DNA of 64,000 nucleotides from Halovibrio variabilis (lineage in GTDB: Bacteria; Pseudomonadota; Gammaproteobacteria; Pseudomonadales; Halomonadaceae): assembly GCF_007991175.1 (NCBI RefSeq), contig NZ_BJXV01000019.1, positions 1 through 64,000 on the forward strand, in the 5' to 3' direction. The notes below the pieces were generated by a model, which was not told the DNA's origin, made no database searches, and saw nothing but the letters and a program-made list of their open reading frames with translations. Of this stretch, positions 26,674 to 37,988 are shown one piece after another (positions within the stretch are counted from its first letter, which is position 1; each line of letters starts with the position of its first letter). The position numbers were made by a program, and so were the translations under genes.

Positions 26674-29277
26674 GTGCTTGAAGCTTATCGCCAACATGTC
26701 GAGGAACGTGCCGCCGAAGGCGTCCCACCCAAGCCTTTAACCGCCGAAAAAGTTGCTGCGCTGGTCGAGCTACTGAAAGCACCACCGGCGGGTGAAGAAG
26801 AATTCATTCTCGACCTCATCACTAACCGGGTACCGCCGGGCGTCGATGAAGCTGCTTATGTAAAAGCCGGCTTTCTCACCGCCATCGCCAAAGGCGAAGC
26901 GACCTCCCCGCTGATTGACAAAGTGCACGCGGTTAAACTGCTCGGCACCATGCAGGGCGGCTATAACATCGTTTCCATGGTGGAGCTACTCGACAACGAA
27001 GCGTTAGCCCACGAAGTTGGCGAGCAGTTAAAGCACACCCTGCTGATGTTCGATGCCTTCCACGACGTGGAAACGCGCGCCAAGAATGGTAATAGCGTCG
27101 CCAAAGACGTTATCCAATCCTGGGCTGAGGCAGAATGGTTCCTCTCCAAACCGGCGCTGGCGGAAAAGATCACCCTGAGCGTGTTTAAAGTGCCTGGCGA
27201 AACCAACACCGATGACCTCTCGCCCGCCCCAGACGCCTGGTCACGCCCGGACATTCCGCTGCACGCCAATGCCATGCTCAAAAACGCGCGTGACGGCATT
27301 GAGCCGGTTGCCCCAGGCACCACAGGGCCGCTCAAGCAGATCGAAGACGTTAAAGCCAAAGGTTTCCCCGTCGTTTATGTGGGTGACGTTGTCGGCACCG
27401 GCTCATCGCGTAAGTCAGCCACCAACTCCGTGCTTTGGTTCTTTGGCGACGATATTCCTTACGCCCCCAACAAGCGCGCTGGCGGTTTCTGCTTTGGTAA
27501 CAAAATTGCGCCGATCTTCTTTAACACCATGGAAGATTCCGGTGCCCTGCCGGTTGAGATGGACGTTGCTAACCTGCACATGGGCGATGTCATCGACGTT
27601 TACCCTTACGCAGGCAAAGTCTGTAAGCACGATAGCGACGATGTTATTACCACCTTTGAACTCAAAACGCAGCTGATCCTGGATGAAGTGCGCGCCGGTG
27701 GCCGTATTCCCTTGATCATTGGCCGCGGCCTCACCGGCAAGGCGCGTGAATCGCTTGGCTTGCCAGCGTCTGACGTTTTCCGCCTGCCTGACCAACCCAA
27801 AGACACCGGCAAAGGCTTCACCTTAGCGCAAAAAATGGTCGGCAAAGCCTGCGGCTTGGACGGCGTGCGCCCCGGCATGTACTGCGAACCCAAGATGACC
27901 ACCGTTGGCTCGCAAGACACCACCGGCCCGATGACCCGTGACGAACTGAAAGACCTTGCCTGCCTGGGCTTTCAGGCAGACCTGGTCATGCAGTCTTTTT
28001 GCCACACGGCCGCCTACCCGAAACCGGTCGACGTGGATACGCACCACACCCTGCCCGACTTTATTATGAACCGTGGCGGCGTTTCGCTGCGTCCCGGCGA
28101 CGGTATCATCCACAGCTGGCTAAACCGCATGTTGCTGCCGGATACCGTTGGCACCGGTGGTGACTCGCACACCCGTTTCCCGCTTGGTATCTCCTTCCCC
28201 GCCGGTTCAGGCCTGGTGGCCTTTGCCGCCGCCACCGGTGTGATGCCGCTGGATATGCCAGAGTCGGTATTGGTGCGCTTTAAAGGCAAGCGCCAGCCGG
28301 GCGTTACGCTGCGCGACCTGGTTCATGCTATTCCGCTCTACGCTATCAAGCAGGGCTTGCTGACCGTCGATAAATCCAACAAGATTAACGCCTTCTCCGG
28401 GCGGGTGTTGGAAATTGAAGGTCTGGAAGACCTGACCGTCGAGCAGGCCTTTGAGCTTTCTGACGCGTCCGCCGAGCGTTCTGCCGCTGGCTGTACCATT
28501 ACGCTGTCAGACGAGAGCGTTTCCCAGTACCTGAAATCCAACATTACGTTATTGAAGTGGATGATGGGCAACGGCTATGGCGATGAGCGCACTATTAGTC
28601 GCCGTATCGAAGGGATGGAAGCATGGCTGGCTGACCCCAGCTTGATGCGTGCTGACCAGGACGCCGAATACACTGAAATTATCGAAATTGATCTGGCTGA
28701 AATCAAAGAGCCAGTGCTGTGTGCGCCGAACGACCCAGACGATGCGCGCCTGCTGTCTGAAGTGGCAGGCCAGAAAATCGATGAAGTCTTTATCGGCTCA
28801 TGCATGACCAACATCGGCCACTTCCGGGCCGCCGGCAAACTGCTTGAAAAGCAGCCCGCTGGCAGTTTAAAAACCCGGCTGTGGCTGGCACCACCCACAA
28901 AAATGGATCAGCATCAGCTGACAGCAGAAGGCTACTACGGTATTTACGGCCGCGCCGGCGCACGGATGGAAATGCCGGGTTGTTCACTGTGTATGGGTAA
29001 CCAGGCCCGCGTTGCTGCCAAGAGCACCGTGGTGTCTACGTCTACACGTAACTTCCCGAATCGCCTGGGCGATGGTGCCAATGTGTACCTCGCCTCGGCA
29101 GAGCTGGCCGCCGTTGCCGCCGTAGAAGGACGCCTGCCCAGCGTTGAAGAGTACCAGCGGTATATGGGAGAGTTTGACGCTATGGCGGGCGAGATTTATC
29201 GTTATATGAATTTTCACGAAATTGAGGAGTATCAAAAAATCGCCTCAAACGTGATACCGGTCGCTCAAGAAGCCTAA
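26674..29277 (+). CDS. acnB: Bifunctional aconitate hydratase 2 / 2-methylisocitrate dehydratase
   Basis: Major TCA-cycle aconitase, interconverting citrate and isocitrate and acting on 2-methyl-cis-aconitate. The N-terminal [17 protein letters not shown], the HEAT-like start and the [14 protein letters not shown] segment match AcnB closely. Iron-sulfur ligand cysteines are visible in [10 protein letters not shown] (near 450) and in GCSLCMGNQ (near 770). The start is GTG at 26674 with GAGAGGG 6 nt before it; homology at the N-terminus confirms it. At 867 aa it has the full AcnB length. A strong terminator follows. Confidence 0.97.
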   Translation: MLEAYRQHVEERAAEGVPPKPLTAEKVAALVELLKAPPAGEEEFILDLITNRVPPGVDEAAYVKAGFLTAIAKGEATSPLIDKVHAVKLLGTMQGGYNIVSMVELLDNEALAHEVGEQLKHTLLMFDAFHDVETRAKNGNSVAKDVIQSWAEAEWFLSKPALAEKITLSVFKVPGETNTDDLSPAPDAWSRPDIPLHANAMLKNARDGIEPVAPGTTGPLKQIEDVKAKGFPVVYVGDVVGTGSSRKSATNSVLWFFGDDIPYAPNKRAGGFCFGNKIAPIFFNTMEDSGALPVEMDVANLHMGDVIDVYPYAGKVCKHDSDDVITTFELKTQLILDEVRAGGRIPLIIGRGLTGKARESLGLPASDVFRLPDQPKDTGKGFTLAQKMVGKACGLDGVRPGMYCEPKMTTVGSQDTTGPMTRDELKDLACLGFQADLVMQSFCHTAAYPKPVDVDTHHTLPDFIMNRGGVSLRPGDGIIHSWLNRMLLPDTVGTGGDSHTRFPLGISFPAGSGLVAFAAATGVMPLDMPESVLVRFKGKRQPGVTLRDLVHAIPLYAIKQGLLTVDKSNKINAFSGRVLEIEGLEDLTVEQAFELSDASAERSAAGCTITLSDESVSQYLKSNITLLKWMMGNGYGDERTISRRIEGMEAWLADPSLMRADQDAEYTEIIEIDLAEIKEPVLCAPNDPDDARLLSEVAGQKIDEVFIGSCMTNIGHFRAAGKLLEKQPAGSLKTRLWLAPPTKMDQHQLTAEGYYGIYGRAGARMEMPGCSLCMGNQARVAAKSTVVSTSTRNFPNRLGDGANVYLASAELAAVAAVEGRLPSVEEYQRYMGEFDAMAGEIYRYMNFHEIEEYQKIASNVIPVAQEA

Positions 29278-29375
29278 TTTAGCACTTGATTAGCACTTGA
29301 GTTAGACTGCCCCATCGCCGATGCTCGCACCATCACAGCGAACGTGACTCGTCGCATTTGCTGAGTCGATGACCG

Positions 29376-29413
29376 AACGCCCCGCCTGTCTTCGACAGAC
29401 GGGGCGTTTTTTT
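29376..29413 (+). terminator. Intrinsic terminator of acnB
   Basis: A long stem (AACGCCCCG...CGGGGCGTT with an inner CTGTC/GACAG) around a TTC loop is followed by a run of T. It lies about 100 nt after the acnB stop and before the RraA-like gene. Confidence 0.92.
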
Positions 29414-29454
29414 GCGACTATCTGCTTATCGATTTAGACAACAAGGAGCCGATG

Positions 29455-29949
29455 ATGACGACCACCACTCACATAGTGACCCCGGACCTATGCGATGCCC
29501 ATCCCGAGGTCGCGGTGCTTGAACCGCTGTTTGCAAATTTTGGCGGGCTTGAAGCCTTTTGTGGCACTATTCGTACGATTAAGTGTTTTGAAGACAACTC
29601 CATGGTCAAACAAGCAGTTGCTGAACCGGGTAACGGGGCAGTGTTGGTGGTCGACGCCGGTGGCTCACCCCGTTGTGCCATGCTCGGCGACATGCTGGCA
29701 GAGCAAGCCGTCGCCAACGGCTGGGCGGGGGTCGTCATGTATGGCTGCGTGCGCGATGTGGATATACTCGCCACGCTCCCCTTAGGCGTTCAAGCGCTGG
29801 GCAGCCATCCGCGCAAAAGTGAAAAACGTGGTGAAGGTCAGCGCGATATCGACGTTACCTTTGCCGGTGTTACCCTTCAGCCCGGCCAATGGCTGTATGC
29901 CGATAACAACGGCATTATTGTTACCGAGCATGAGCTGCCGCTTTCTTAA
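29455..29949 (+). CDS. RraA family protein (4-hydroxy-4-methyl-2-oxoglutarate aldolase-like)
   Basis: A 164-aa RraA-fold protein. The family includes RNase E activity regulators and class II aldolases acting on 4-hydroxy-4-methyl-2-oxoglutarate or oxaloacetate. Here [24 protein letters not shown] and ADNNGIIV are visible; the G-x-x-R-D signature with catalytic Arg/Asp suggests aldolase or oxaloacetate decarboxylase capacity. AAGGAG lies 6 nt before the ATG at 29455; the ATG at 29452 is too close to it. It follows the acnB terminator, so it needs its own promoter. Confidence 0.8.
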   Translation: MTTTTHIVTPDLCDAHPEVAVLEPLFANFGGLEAFCGTIRTIKCFEDNSMVKQAVAEPGNGAVLVVDAGGSPRCAMLGDMLAEQAVANGWAGVVMYGCVRDVDILATLPLGVQALGSHPRKSEKRGEGQRDIDVTFAGVTLQPGQWLYADNNGIIVTEHELPLS

Positions 29950-30042
29950 CATCGACTCTGCATTAATGCCGTTTGTCTCAAAAGAGCCCCCTTGCCAGGC
30001 GTGGTGCATACTGCCACCCTGGAGGCTCATTCTTACCGTTTT

Positions 30043-31935
30043 ATGACGATGCAGCCTTTGACCTATCTTGGCTCTGCCTTACTGCGCACGCTGCGCGATC
30101 ACCTTCGCCCTCTGATCGCCTACCACCTGTTTTTCACCCTACTGGCCTCAGCACTGCTGCTGCCGGCCATTACCTGGGTGGTTCGTTGGCTGCTCGCCCG
30201 ACTCAACCGCACCGTGGTCACCAATGATGCGTTAATTGCGCTGCTATTTAGCCCGCTAGGGTTGCTGGGCATGCTGGTGGGGCTTGGCTTCGCTTTTCTG
30301 GTTATTTACTGGCAGCAGGCGGGCATGCTCCAGGTGGCCGTGAGACCCCGCGATAACCACTACCGACTGGCCCTTGAAGCGCTCTGGCTAAGCACGCGTC
30401 GACTGCCCGCCCTAGCGGGTCTGGTGATTCTTCAGGTAGGCACGCATTTATTGCTACTGGCGCCCTTTATGGCCGGGCTTGCATGGCTTTACGACGTCTG
30501 GCTAAGTGGCATAGACCCGTATTATTCGCAGCGCGTGCGCCCGCCAGTGCTATGGTATTTCCTTGGCTGCGCGCTGCCGCTCGTCGCCCTTTGGCTATGG
30601 GCCGCCGCGTGGCTCTATTTACGCTGGCTATTAGCGCTGCCGTTAGTGGCGCTGGAAAACGACAGCCCTTGGCGAGCGTTAAAGCGCAGCGTTATGCTGA
30701 CCCGCGGCTGGCGCCGCTCCATTGGTGCTGCGGTACTCTTGCTGCTAGTGATTATTATTAGCCTACCGTTTTTTGCCACTCTGCTGTTTGACCAACTCTT
30801 CACGCCGCTGCTGTGGTGGCTACCTGAGCACAACGCCGTGCTTATTCCCGCGATGCTGGCGTATTTGATTGGCTATGTGCTGGTCACTTTAGCCATTACC
30901 TTTGTGGGTATCGCGACGAATGCGCTGTTGTCAGCCTGCCTTTATATGCAGCTGGCGCATCACCAACCTCGCCCAGCGGCGCCATCTGAAGACTTCAACG
31001 CGGGCAGGCTTGCCTGGGCGGTGGAACTTAGCGTGCTTATCTTTGCGGGCCTGCAAGCGTGGTGGGTACTCAATAGTTTTGAAATACGCGACAATGTTGC
31101 CGTGATTGCTCACCGGGGTAGCTCCATGGTAGCCCCTGAAAACACGCTGGCTGCCATCGACCAGTCGCTCATTGATGGCGCCGACTATATTGAAATCGAC
31201 GTGCGCCTGAGCAAAGACCAACAGGTAATGCTCTACCATGACCGCAGCTTGGCAAGGCTCACCGGCGATAACCGCGAATTTGGCGAACTAACCCGAGAAG
31301 AGCTCAGTCAATTCGACGTCGGCAGCTGGTTTGGCAACCCCTTTCAGAATGAACCTATTCCCGGATTAGACGAAGCACTCGAACGGGTGCGAGGCCAAGC
31401 GGGTTTAATGATCGATATCAAGCCGCTGCCCGGCCAAGCGCAGGTACTGGCCAACGCGGTGATTGAGACCTTAAACGCCGAAAACGACGTGCGCTATCGT
31501 TGCTGGGCAACCCAGCAAAACGCCTTCGATGGCTACGCTGAGTGCGGTTTTCCCCATACGCTGTTAGCCATGCGCATGGCAACCATGTCGCCCTCTTTGC
31601 TGGCCTATCTCGATGAACGCGTACCCGAGCTGCGTGTGACGCTACTGGCCCAGCTGATTTTACCCGGGACGCTGAACCGGCGTGATTTTGATGCCCTCGG
31701 GCTACGGCATAACCGCATTACGCCAGGGGAAATTCGCTTAGCAAGGCTGTACGGCTACCAAATACACGCGTGGACAGTCAATGATCGCGCCCGCATGTCG
31801 GCGCTAATTGATCTGGGCGTCGATGCGATTATCACCGACTACCCAGACCGTTTAACGGCGCTCATACAAGACCGCCGGGCGTTAAGCGACGGTGCCTTGA
31901 TGCTGGTAAAGCTGCGCAACTGGCTACGTCAATAA
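30043..31935 (+). CDS. Membrane-anchored glycerophosphodiester phosphodiesterase
   Basis: Hydrolyses glycerophosphodiesters to glycerol-3-phosphate and an alcohol. The N-terminal ~340 residues hold about seven hydrophobic helices (the GDPD membrane-domain family), and the C-terminal part is a GDPD TIM barrel with IAHRGSSMVAPENT, YIEIDVRLSKDQ and HDRSLARLTG, which contain the catalytic His and metal-binding Glu/Asp. The start is uncertain: the frame opens at a TTG at 29992, ATG at 30043 fits the usual N-terminus, but GGAGG is 17 nt away. It converges on ggt with only 7 nt between the stops. Confidence 0.85.
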   Translation: MTMQPLTYLGSALLRTLRDHLRPLIAYHLFFTLLASALLLPAITWVVRWLLARLNRTVVTNDALIALLFSPLGLLGMLVGLGFAFLVIYWQQAGMLQVAVRPRDNHYRLALEALWLSTRRLPALAGLVILQVGTHLLLLAPFMAGLAWLYDVWLSGIDPYYSQRVRPPVLWYFLGCALPLVALWLWAAAWLYLRWLLALPLVALENDSPWRALKRSVMLTRGWRRSIGAAVLLLLVIIISLPFFATLLFDQLFTPLLWWLPEHNAVLIPAMLAYLIGYVLVTLAITFVGIATNALLSACLYMQLAHHQPRPAAPSEDFNAGRLAWAVELSVLIFAGLQAWWVLNSFEIRDNVAVIAHRGSSMVAPENTLAAIDQSLIDGADYIEIDVRLSKDQQVMLYHDRSLARLTGDNREFGELTREELSQFDVGSWFGNPFQNEPIPGLDEALERVRGQAGLMIDIKPLPGQAQVLANAVIETLNAENDVRYRCWATQQNAFDGYAECGFPHTLLAMRMATMSPSLLAYLDERVPELRVTLLAQLILPGTLNRRDFDALGLRHNRITPGEIRLARLYGYQIHAWTVNDRARMSALIDLGVDAIITDYPDRLTALIQDRRALSDGALMLVKLRNWLRQ

Positions 31936-31942
31936 AGGCTGA

Positions 31943-33733
31943 CTAATCGCCCCTCACCACGCCTTCACGCCGGGGGTCGGCCCCGCCAAACAGGCTGCCA
32001 TCTTCAAGGCGCCTAATCGCCTGAAGGCCGCTGGTTAACTTCCGTTCGCTGACCGTATGGCCGCGTTCGCGCAAGCCCTCTAGCGTTGCTTCAGAAAAAC
32101 GACCTTCTTCAACAAACACGTCGCCGCCTAGGGTAATGGCATGGGGCAGGTTCAACGCTTCCTGGGCATTTAATCCCCAGTCACGCAGGGCGACTAAGGT
32201 GCGTGCCGTGTAGTGAATAATCGCGGCACCGCCAGGCGAGCCCAGGCTGGCTACCAGCTCACCGCTGTCCTGATCAAACACCAGGGTCGGGCTCATGCTG
32301 GAGCGTGGTCGTTTGCCCGCTTCTACCCGATTGGCTACCGGCTCACCGTCTACTTCCGGTTCAAAGGAGAAATCGGTTAGCTCATTATTGAGCAAGAACC
32401 CACCGGCTAACCCCGTCCCCCCATCGGACATAATCCGCGAGCCAAACGCCTGCTCAATCGTGGTTGTCATGGCCACTGCGTTGCCATCTGCATCAATAAT
32501 GCTGATATGGCTCGTCCCGTACTCAGGTTGCTCGGGCTGAGAGGCCCAGCTAACCGCTAATTCGCCTGGGTTACCCGGCTTGGCCGTGTCGCCCATGCTG
32601 GTTTCTTCTATTAGCTCACTGCGCTGCTCAAGATAGTCGGGGGCCAGCATTGTTGACCAGTCACCACCCGGCGCTTCGACAAAATCAGGGTCGGCGATGT
32701 AGCGGCCGCGGTCGGCAAAGGCCAGGCGCGACGCTTCTAAAAACTGGTGCAGCCACCCGCTGCTGGGAGCACCATCATCCAGTGGTGCTTCAAGTAGCGG
32801 CTGCTGATCGAGCAGGCCCAAAATCTGCATCACGGTGAGATGGCCCGAGGAAGGCGGTGGAAAGCCGCACACTTCCCACTGCTGCCAGGGCGTGCAGAGT
32901 GGCTCGCGCTCAAGCGCCTCGTAGCCACTTATATCCTCAAGCATCAATTCACCGGGGCGCTCTGGGTGGTTCTGAACGCGCTCCGCGATATCTTCCGCGA
33001 CGTCCCCTTCATACAGGGCAGCACTGCCTTGCGCTGCCACGCGGCGAAAAATATCGGCCAGGGCTGGGTTTTTGAGCGTTTCACCGACGGCGATAGGCTC
33101 CCCTTCCGCATCGTAATAAAACTGACTCGCCAGTGAGTCCTGGCGCAGGTACTCATCGTTCGCAAGGCTGGTATGCAAACGGTTGCTCACGGCAAAGCCC
33201 TCCTCGGCTAACGTAATCGCCGGCGTAAACAGCGCTTCCCAGGACAATTCACCGTGCTCGGCGTGCGCCTTTTCTAGCATACGCAAGGTACCCGGCACCC
33301 CTACCGAAAGGCCACTCACCACGGCTTCGTTAAACGCTAAGGGCTCGCCATCGGCGAAAAAAAGCGCCCCGTTGACGCCTTGCGGCGCCGTTTCACGGCC
33401 ATCGTAGGCGCGCACGTCAGCCCCGTCGTAATGCATCAAAAAAGCGCCGCCGCCGATACCGCTTGACTGCGGCTCTACCAGGTTAAGCACCATCTGCACC
33501 GCAACGGTCGCGTCAATGGCGTTGCCACCGGCTTTAAGCACTTGGTAACCGGCGTCGGTCGCTAACGGATTGGCCGCAGCGACGGCGAATGACTCAGCCT
33601 CCCAACCGGGCTTCTCCTCGTAGCCAGACTCGCTCTCGGGGGAAATTGCGGGTATCTCATAGCTAAACCCCCAGCTGTATAACGGCGCTACCAGCAGAAC
33701 GGGTAACGCGAACCTAACCGATTTTGGTGACAT
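31943..33733 (-). CDS. ggt: Gamma-glutamyltransferase (periplasmic, autoprocessed)
   Basis: Cleaves or transfers the gamma-glutamyl group of glutathione in the periplasm. A signal peptide (KSVRFALPVLLVAPLYSWGFS) begins the protein. The self-cleavage site with the catalytic N-terminal Thr lies in YGTSHISIIDADGN at about residue 400, separating large and small subunits; GSPGGAAI and the C-terminal GGADPRREG are also typical. ATG at 33733 has GGAGAG 7 nt upstream; a longer frame has no such support. About 596 aa. In this window it could work on glutathione exported by CydDC, an inference. Confidence 0.9.
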   Translation of the reverse strand: MSPKSVRFALPVLLVAPLYSWGFSYEIPAISPESESGYEEKPGWEAESFAVAAANPLATDAGYQVLKAGGNAIDATVAVQMVLNLVEPQSSGIGGGAFLMHYDGADVRAYDGRETAPQGVNGALFFADGEPLAFNEAVVSGLSVGVPGTLRMLEKAHAEHGELSWEALFTPAITLAEEGFAVSNRLHTSLANDEYLRQDSLASQFYYDAEGEPIAVGETLKNPALADIFRRVAAQGSAALYEGDVAEDIAERVQNHPERPGELMLEDISGYEALEREPLCTPWQQWEVCGFPPPSSGHLTVMQILGLLDQQPLLEAPLDDGAPSSGWLHQFLEASRLAFADRGRYIADPDFVEAPGGDWSTMLAPDYLEQRSELIEETSMGDTAKPGNPGELAVSWASQPEQPEYGTSHISIIDADGNAVAMTTTIEQAFGSRIMSDGGTGLAGGFLLNNELTDFSFEPEVDGEPVANRVEAGKRPRSSMSPTLVFDQDSGELVASLGSPGGAAIIHYTARTLVALRDWGLNAQEALNLPHAITLGGDVFVEEGRFSEATLEGLRERGHTVSERKLTSGLQAIRRLEDGSLFGGADPRREGVVRGD

Positions 33734-33793
33734 CTCAGCGCTCTCCATGACCAATGAACAAACCACTCCAGAAGAGTAGCCTATAAAAACAAC

Positions 33794-33819
33794 GACGCCC
33801 GGCACAATGGCCGGGCGTC
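33794..33819 (-). terminator. Intrinsic terminator of ppsA
   Basis: GACGCCCGGC and GCCGGGCGTC form a perfect 10-bp stem with a 6-nt loop, followed on the minus strand by GTTGTTTTTAT. It lies 25 nt after the ppsA stop. Confidence 0.85.
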
Positions 33820-33843
33820 AGATAACGACTTGGCTTAACGCCA

Positions 33844-36219
33844 TTACTCGATTGTTTGCCCTGCGAGCATAAACCAAGTTTCCAATACCGCATCCGGGTT
33901 GAGCGACACAGAGTCAATACCCTGCTCCATTAACCACTTAGCCAGGTCCGGATGGTCTGACGGCCCTTGCCCGCAGATGCCGACATACTTGCCCTTAGCC
34001 TTACAGGCTTGAATGGCCATGGCCAGGAGCTTTTTAACCGCTCCATTACGCTCGTCAAACAGATGCGCCACAATACCCGAGTCACGATCCAACCCTAACG
34101 TTAACTGGGTTAAGTCATTGGAGCCGATTGAGAAACCGTCAAAATACTCTAGGAACTCGTCGGCCAGCAGCGCATTGGCGGGCAGCTCGCACATCATAAT
34201 CACTTTCAAGCCTGTGGGGCCGCCACGCTCGAGGCCATTGGCCGCCAGCAGCTCTACTACCTCGCGCGCTTCCTCGGTAGTACGCACAAAGGGCACCATG
34301 ATTTCGATATTCTCGAAGCCCATTTCCTCGCGCACCCGCTTCAGCGCCCGGCACTCGAGTTCAAAGCAGGGCCGGAAAGCTTCTGAAATGTAGCGCGACG
34401 CGCCCCTAAAGCCCAGCATGGGGTTCTCTTCGCCCGGCTCGTAAAGCTTGCCGCCAATCAGGTTTTCGTATTCGTTGGACTTAAAGTCTGACAGCCGCAC
34501 GATCACCCGCTGGGGGTGAAACGCTGCCGCTAGCGTGGAGATCCCTTCGACCAGTTTATCGACGTAGAAACTGACCGGATCGGCATAGCCGGCGGTACGT
34601 AAATCGATAATCTGCTGTAAGTCCACCGGCAGCGTCGCATACTCCAACAGCGCTTTGGGGTGGACACCGATCATGCGGTTAATGATGAATTCGAGACGCG
34701 CCAGCCCAACGCCTGCATGGGGCAGGCTGGCAAATCCGAAGGCGCGGTCGGGGTTGCCCACATTCATCATGATTTTAAAAGGGATTTCCGGCATGGCATC
34801 GACACTGGAAACTTTGCAGTCAAAGTCCAACAGCCCTGCGTAGACATTACCGGTATCCCCCTCCGCACACGAGATGGTTACATCGATTCCTTCCTGCAAT
34901 TGGGTCGTTGCATCGCCACAGCCCACTACCGCGGGAATCCCCAACTCACGGGCGATAATGGCGGCATGGCAGGTACGCCCGCCGCGGTTAGTCACAATGG
35001 CGGAGGCGCGTTTCATGATCGGCTCCCAATCGGGATCGGTCATATCAGTGACCAAAATATCGCCATCATGAATTTTGTCCATATCGTCAGGACTCAGCAC
35101 GACTTTGACAGTACCCCGGCCAATGCGCTGGCCAATCGCACGGCCAGTGATTAACGTGCGGCCTTTTTCACGCAGCTGGAAACGCTCAAGCTTGCCGCCT
35201 TCCTGCTGGGAAACCACGGTTTCAGGACGCGCCTGAACGATATACAGCTCACCATCGTCGCCATCCAGGGCCCATTCGATATCCATGGGCCGCTGGTAAT
35301 GCGCTTCAATCGTCATTGCTTGGCGCGCCAGGTCCATCACTTGCTGATCATTCAGGCAGAAACGGCTTCTGTCGCCATGCGGCACGTCGACGGTTTCCAC
35401 CGATTTACCCGCGCTGGTGTCCTGGCCGTACACCATCTTGATCAGCTTAGACCCCAAGTTGCGGCGCAGTACCGCCGGGCGGCCTGCAGCTAACGTTGGC
35501 TTATGCACATAGAATTCGTCCGGGTTCACCGCGCCTTGCACCACGGTTTCACCCAAGCCCCAGGAGGCGGTGACGAAAACCGCATCGCGAAAGCCAGACT
35601 CGGTATCCAAGGTAAACATAACGCCCGAGGCACCGATCTCCGAACGCACCATTTTCTGCACGCCGGCTGATAAGGCAACATTTTCATGGGCATAGCCACG
35701 GTGCACGCGGTACGAGATCGCACGGTCGTTAAACAGCGAAGCAAAGACTTCGTGCACGGCACGCTTGATATTGTCGAAGCCTTCGATATTAAGAAAAGTT
35801 TCCTGCTGGCCAGCAAAAGAGGCGTCGGGTAAGTCTTCGGCGGTGGCCGAACTGCGCACGGCCACTTTTAATTGCGGATGTTGCTGCTGCAGCTGGCCGT
35901 AAGCATCGCGCAGGGCGGCTTCAAAGGTGGGAGGCAGCGGTGTCTCAATAATCCACTGACGTATATTGCGGCCGGCTTCGGCCAAGGCCTTAACATCGTC
36001 GACATCCAAGCGGTCTAGCGTTGCATTGATGCGCGCGTTTAACCCTTCATGGGAGAGAAATTCGCGGTATGCATGGGCCGTGGTAGCAAAGCCACCGGGC
36101 ACGGTCACGCCAGCACCGGACAGATTGGAGATCATTTCCCCTAGCGAGGCGTTTTTACCTCCCACGCGCTCGACGTCCGCCATGCCCAGCTGATCGAACC
36201 ACAGAATGTACTCTTCCAC
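33844..36219 (-). CDS. ppsA: Phosphoenolpyruvate synthase
   Basis: Makes PEP from pyruvate and ATP for gluconeogenesis. The N-terminal ATP-grasp domain begins with [15 protein letters not shown], the phosphohistidine domain carries [14 protein letters not shown] with the catalytic His near residue 416, and the C-terminal PEP-binding barrel ends with [17 protein letters not shown]. Length (791 aa) is that of E. coli PpsA. The Thr next to the catalytic His (GGRTCH) is the residue modified by PpsR-type regulators, and ppsR is divergent next door. Confidence 0.97.
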   Translation of the reverse strand: MEEYILWFDQLGMADVERVGGKNASLGEMISNLSGAGVTVPGGFATTAHAYREFLSHEGLNARINATLDRLDVDDVKALAEAGRNIRQWIIETPLPPTFEAALRDAYGQLQQQHPQLKVAVRSSATAEDLPDASFAGQQETFLNIEGFDNIKRAVHEVFASLFNDRAISYRVHRGYAHENVALSAGVQKMVRSEIGASGVMFTLDTESGFRDAVFVTASWGLGETVVQGAVNPDEFYVHKPTLAAGRPAVLRRNLGSKLIKMVYGQDTSAGKSVETVDVPHGDRSRFCLNDQQVMDLARQAMTIEAHYQRPMDIEWALDGDDGELYIVQARPETVVSQQEGGKLERFQLREKGRTLITGRAIGQRIGRGTVKVVLSPDDMDKIHDGDILVTDMTDPDWEPIMKRASAIVTNRGGRTCHAAIIARELGIPAVVGCGDATTQLQEGIDVTISCAEGDTGNVYAGLLDFDCKVSSVDAMPEIPFKIMMNVGNPDRAFGFASLPHAGVGLARLEFIINRMIGVHPKALLEYATLPVDLQQIIDLRTAGYADPVSFYVDKLVEGISTLAAAFHPQRVIVRLSDFKSNEYENLIGGKLYEPGEENPMLGFRGASRYISEAFRPCFELECRALKRVREEMGFENIEIMVPFVRTTEEAREVVELLAANGLERGGPTGLKVIMMCELPANALLADEFLEYFDGFSIGSNDLTQLTLGLDRDSGIVAHLFDERNGAVKKLLAMAIQACKAKGKYVGICGQGPSDHPDLAKWLMEQGIDSVSLNPDAVLETWFMLAGQTIE

Positions 36220-36488
36220 GTAACCCCCTCGCTCTTAGAGATCGACACAGCCACTGATATGGGCATTAAGACCATGGGCCATGGATTATTAACTGGGACA
36301 CACTAGCACCGCGGCAAGGTATTCGCCATTGGTCTAACAGCGAAGTGGATGGAGGATTTTTACAACAACCGCGCTTTTTAGGCCCGTTATGTAGTCGGCC
36401 GCAGTTGCCGATGCCTGGGCCCCAGAAAAGTTGTGCTAACCAACCACTCGGGACACAATAGTTGGATTACTCACCTGTGGATTTCGTT

Positions 36489-37322
36489 ATGAAGCGTACG
36501 GCGTTTTTTATTTCTGATGGCACCGGTATTACGGCGGAAAGCTTAGGTCGCAGCCTGTTGGCCCAGTTCAGCGACGTTGAGATCAATATGCTGACCAAGC
36601 CTTATATCGATACCCTGGATAAAGCCCAGGCATTAGCTGAAATTATCGAAGCGACGGCGAACCGCGACGGACATCGGCCGATCATTATCGACACCATTGT
36701 CGATCAGCAAATTCGCAACGTCATCCGTCAGGCGTCAGGTTTCAAAGTTGATATTTTTTCAACCTTTCTGGAGCCTTTGGAACAGGAATTGGATACCCAC
36801 TCGTCGTATAGCGTTGGGCGTACTCACTCGATTGGCAGCGACGATGTGTATATGGATCGTATCCATTCGGTGCACTTCGCGTTGGATAACGACGACGGCG
36901 CGCGCACCCATCAATACGATAAAGCCGATATCATCCTGGTGGGCGTTTCGCGCTGCGGCAAAACGCCCACCTCGCTGTATCTCGCCCTGCAGTTTGGCAT
37001 TCGAGCAGCCAACTACCCGCTCACAGAAGACGATTTAGATGAAGACGGCATGCTCAAACTGCCCAAGGCGCTCGCGCCGCATCGCCATAAGCTGTTTGGC
37101 TTGACCATTGATGCACGTCGTTTAGCCGCTATTCGTAACGAACGGCGTCCCAACAGTCGCTATAGCTCCATGGACCAGTGCCTGCAGGAAGTCGAACAGG
37201 CAGAATCACTTTACCGCACCATGCATATCCCGTTCATCGATGCGACGCGCTTCTCAGTGGAAGAGATTTCCACGCGCATGATTGCCGAAACCGGGCTAGT
37301 AAGGCGCTTTTCGCCCCGCTAG
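36489..37322 (+). CDS. ppsR: Pyruvate, water dikinase regulatory protein (PSRP)
   Basis: Bifunctional ADP-dependent kinase and Pi-dependent pyrophosphorylase that switches PEP synthase off and on by phosphorylating the Thr near its catalytic His. The P-loop [11 protein letters not shown] lies near residue 152 and the opening [20 protein letters not shown] is characteristic of the DUF299 family. ATG at 36489 is chosen by this N-terminus; the frame extends to TTG at 36462. It is divergent from ppsA with a 269-nt shared upstream region. 277 aa. Confidence 0.95.
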   Translation: MKRTAFFISDGTGITAESLGRSLLAQFSDVEINMLTKPYIDTLDKAQALAEIIEATANRDGHRPIIIDTIVDQQIRNVIRQASGFKVDIFSTFLEPLEQELDTHSSYSVGRTHSIGSDDVYMDRIHSVHFALDNDDGARTHQYDKADIILVGVSRCGKTPTSLYLALQFGIRAANYPLTEDDLDEDGMLKLPKALAPHRHKLFGLTIDARRLAAIRNERRPNSRYSSMDQCLQEVEQAESLYRTMHIPFIDATRFSVEEISTRMIAETGLVRRFSPR

Positions 37323-37343
37323 CCCTGCAGCCTCTGGGTTAAA

Positions 37344-37922
37344 TCACATACCTTTCGGGGCAAAAATACCCGGTGCGTTGCGCCAGTAACCTTTGTAGTC
37401 CATCCCAAAGCCAAACACATAGCGGTCGGCCACCTCTAGGCTGCAGTAATCGGCCTTGAGACCAGGCACCGCTTTGCGACTGTGCTGCTTGTCCACCAGC
37501 ACCGCCGTGGTCACGCTGGCTGCCTGGGCTTCTTTGCAGTAAGCCAAAATGGCTGCCAGCGTTGCCCCTTCATCCAAGATGTCATCGACAATCACCACGT
37601 GGCGGCCGGCCATCGGCACCTCTGGCGAGACGCGCCAAAACAGCTCGCCGCCGCGCAGCTCGTTGCGGTAACGCGTCGCGTGCAAATAATCCACTTCCAG
37701 CGGAAAGCCCAAGCGGGTGAGCAGATGCCCGGTGGTAATCAACCCCCCATTCATCACGCAGTAAAAAACCGGCAGTTTATCACCCAGGTCATTGGTGATG
37801 GCTTCCGCCATGCGATCAAGCGCCCGCTCTACTTCCTGTTGAGAAATTAAGCAGTCGGCGTTATCCATTAATTCGCGCATCGAGTCTAATGACGCTAATG
37901 CTTGCTTATCCAACGTTGACAT
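37344..37922 (-). CDS. hpt: Hypoxanthine-guanine phosphoribosyltransferase
   Basis: Salvages hypoxanthine and guanine to IMP and GMP with PRPP. The PRPP-binding motif VVIVDDILDEGATL is near residue 108, and the C-terminal VADRYVFGFGMDYKGYWRN holds the purine-binding segment. 192 aa. GGAG lies 7 nt before the ATG. It follows nagZ on the same strand after about 66 nt. It would complement the adenine deaminase product (hypoxanthine). Confidence 0.88.
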   Translation of the reverse strand: MSTLDKQALASLDSMRELMDNADCLISQQEVERALDRMAEAITNDLGDKLPVFYCVMNGGLITTGHLLTRLGFPLEVDYLHATRYRNELRGGELFWRVSPEVPMAGRHVVIVDDILDEGATLAAILAYCKEAQAASVTTAVLVDKQHSRKAVPGLKADYCSLEVADRYVFGFGMDYKGYWRNAPGIFAPKGM

Positions 37923-37988
37923 CTACCAACTCCACGGCGGGTTAAAAGCCTTAATCATCTTGGCTCATCTATATTCAGGTGACGAATG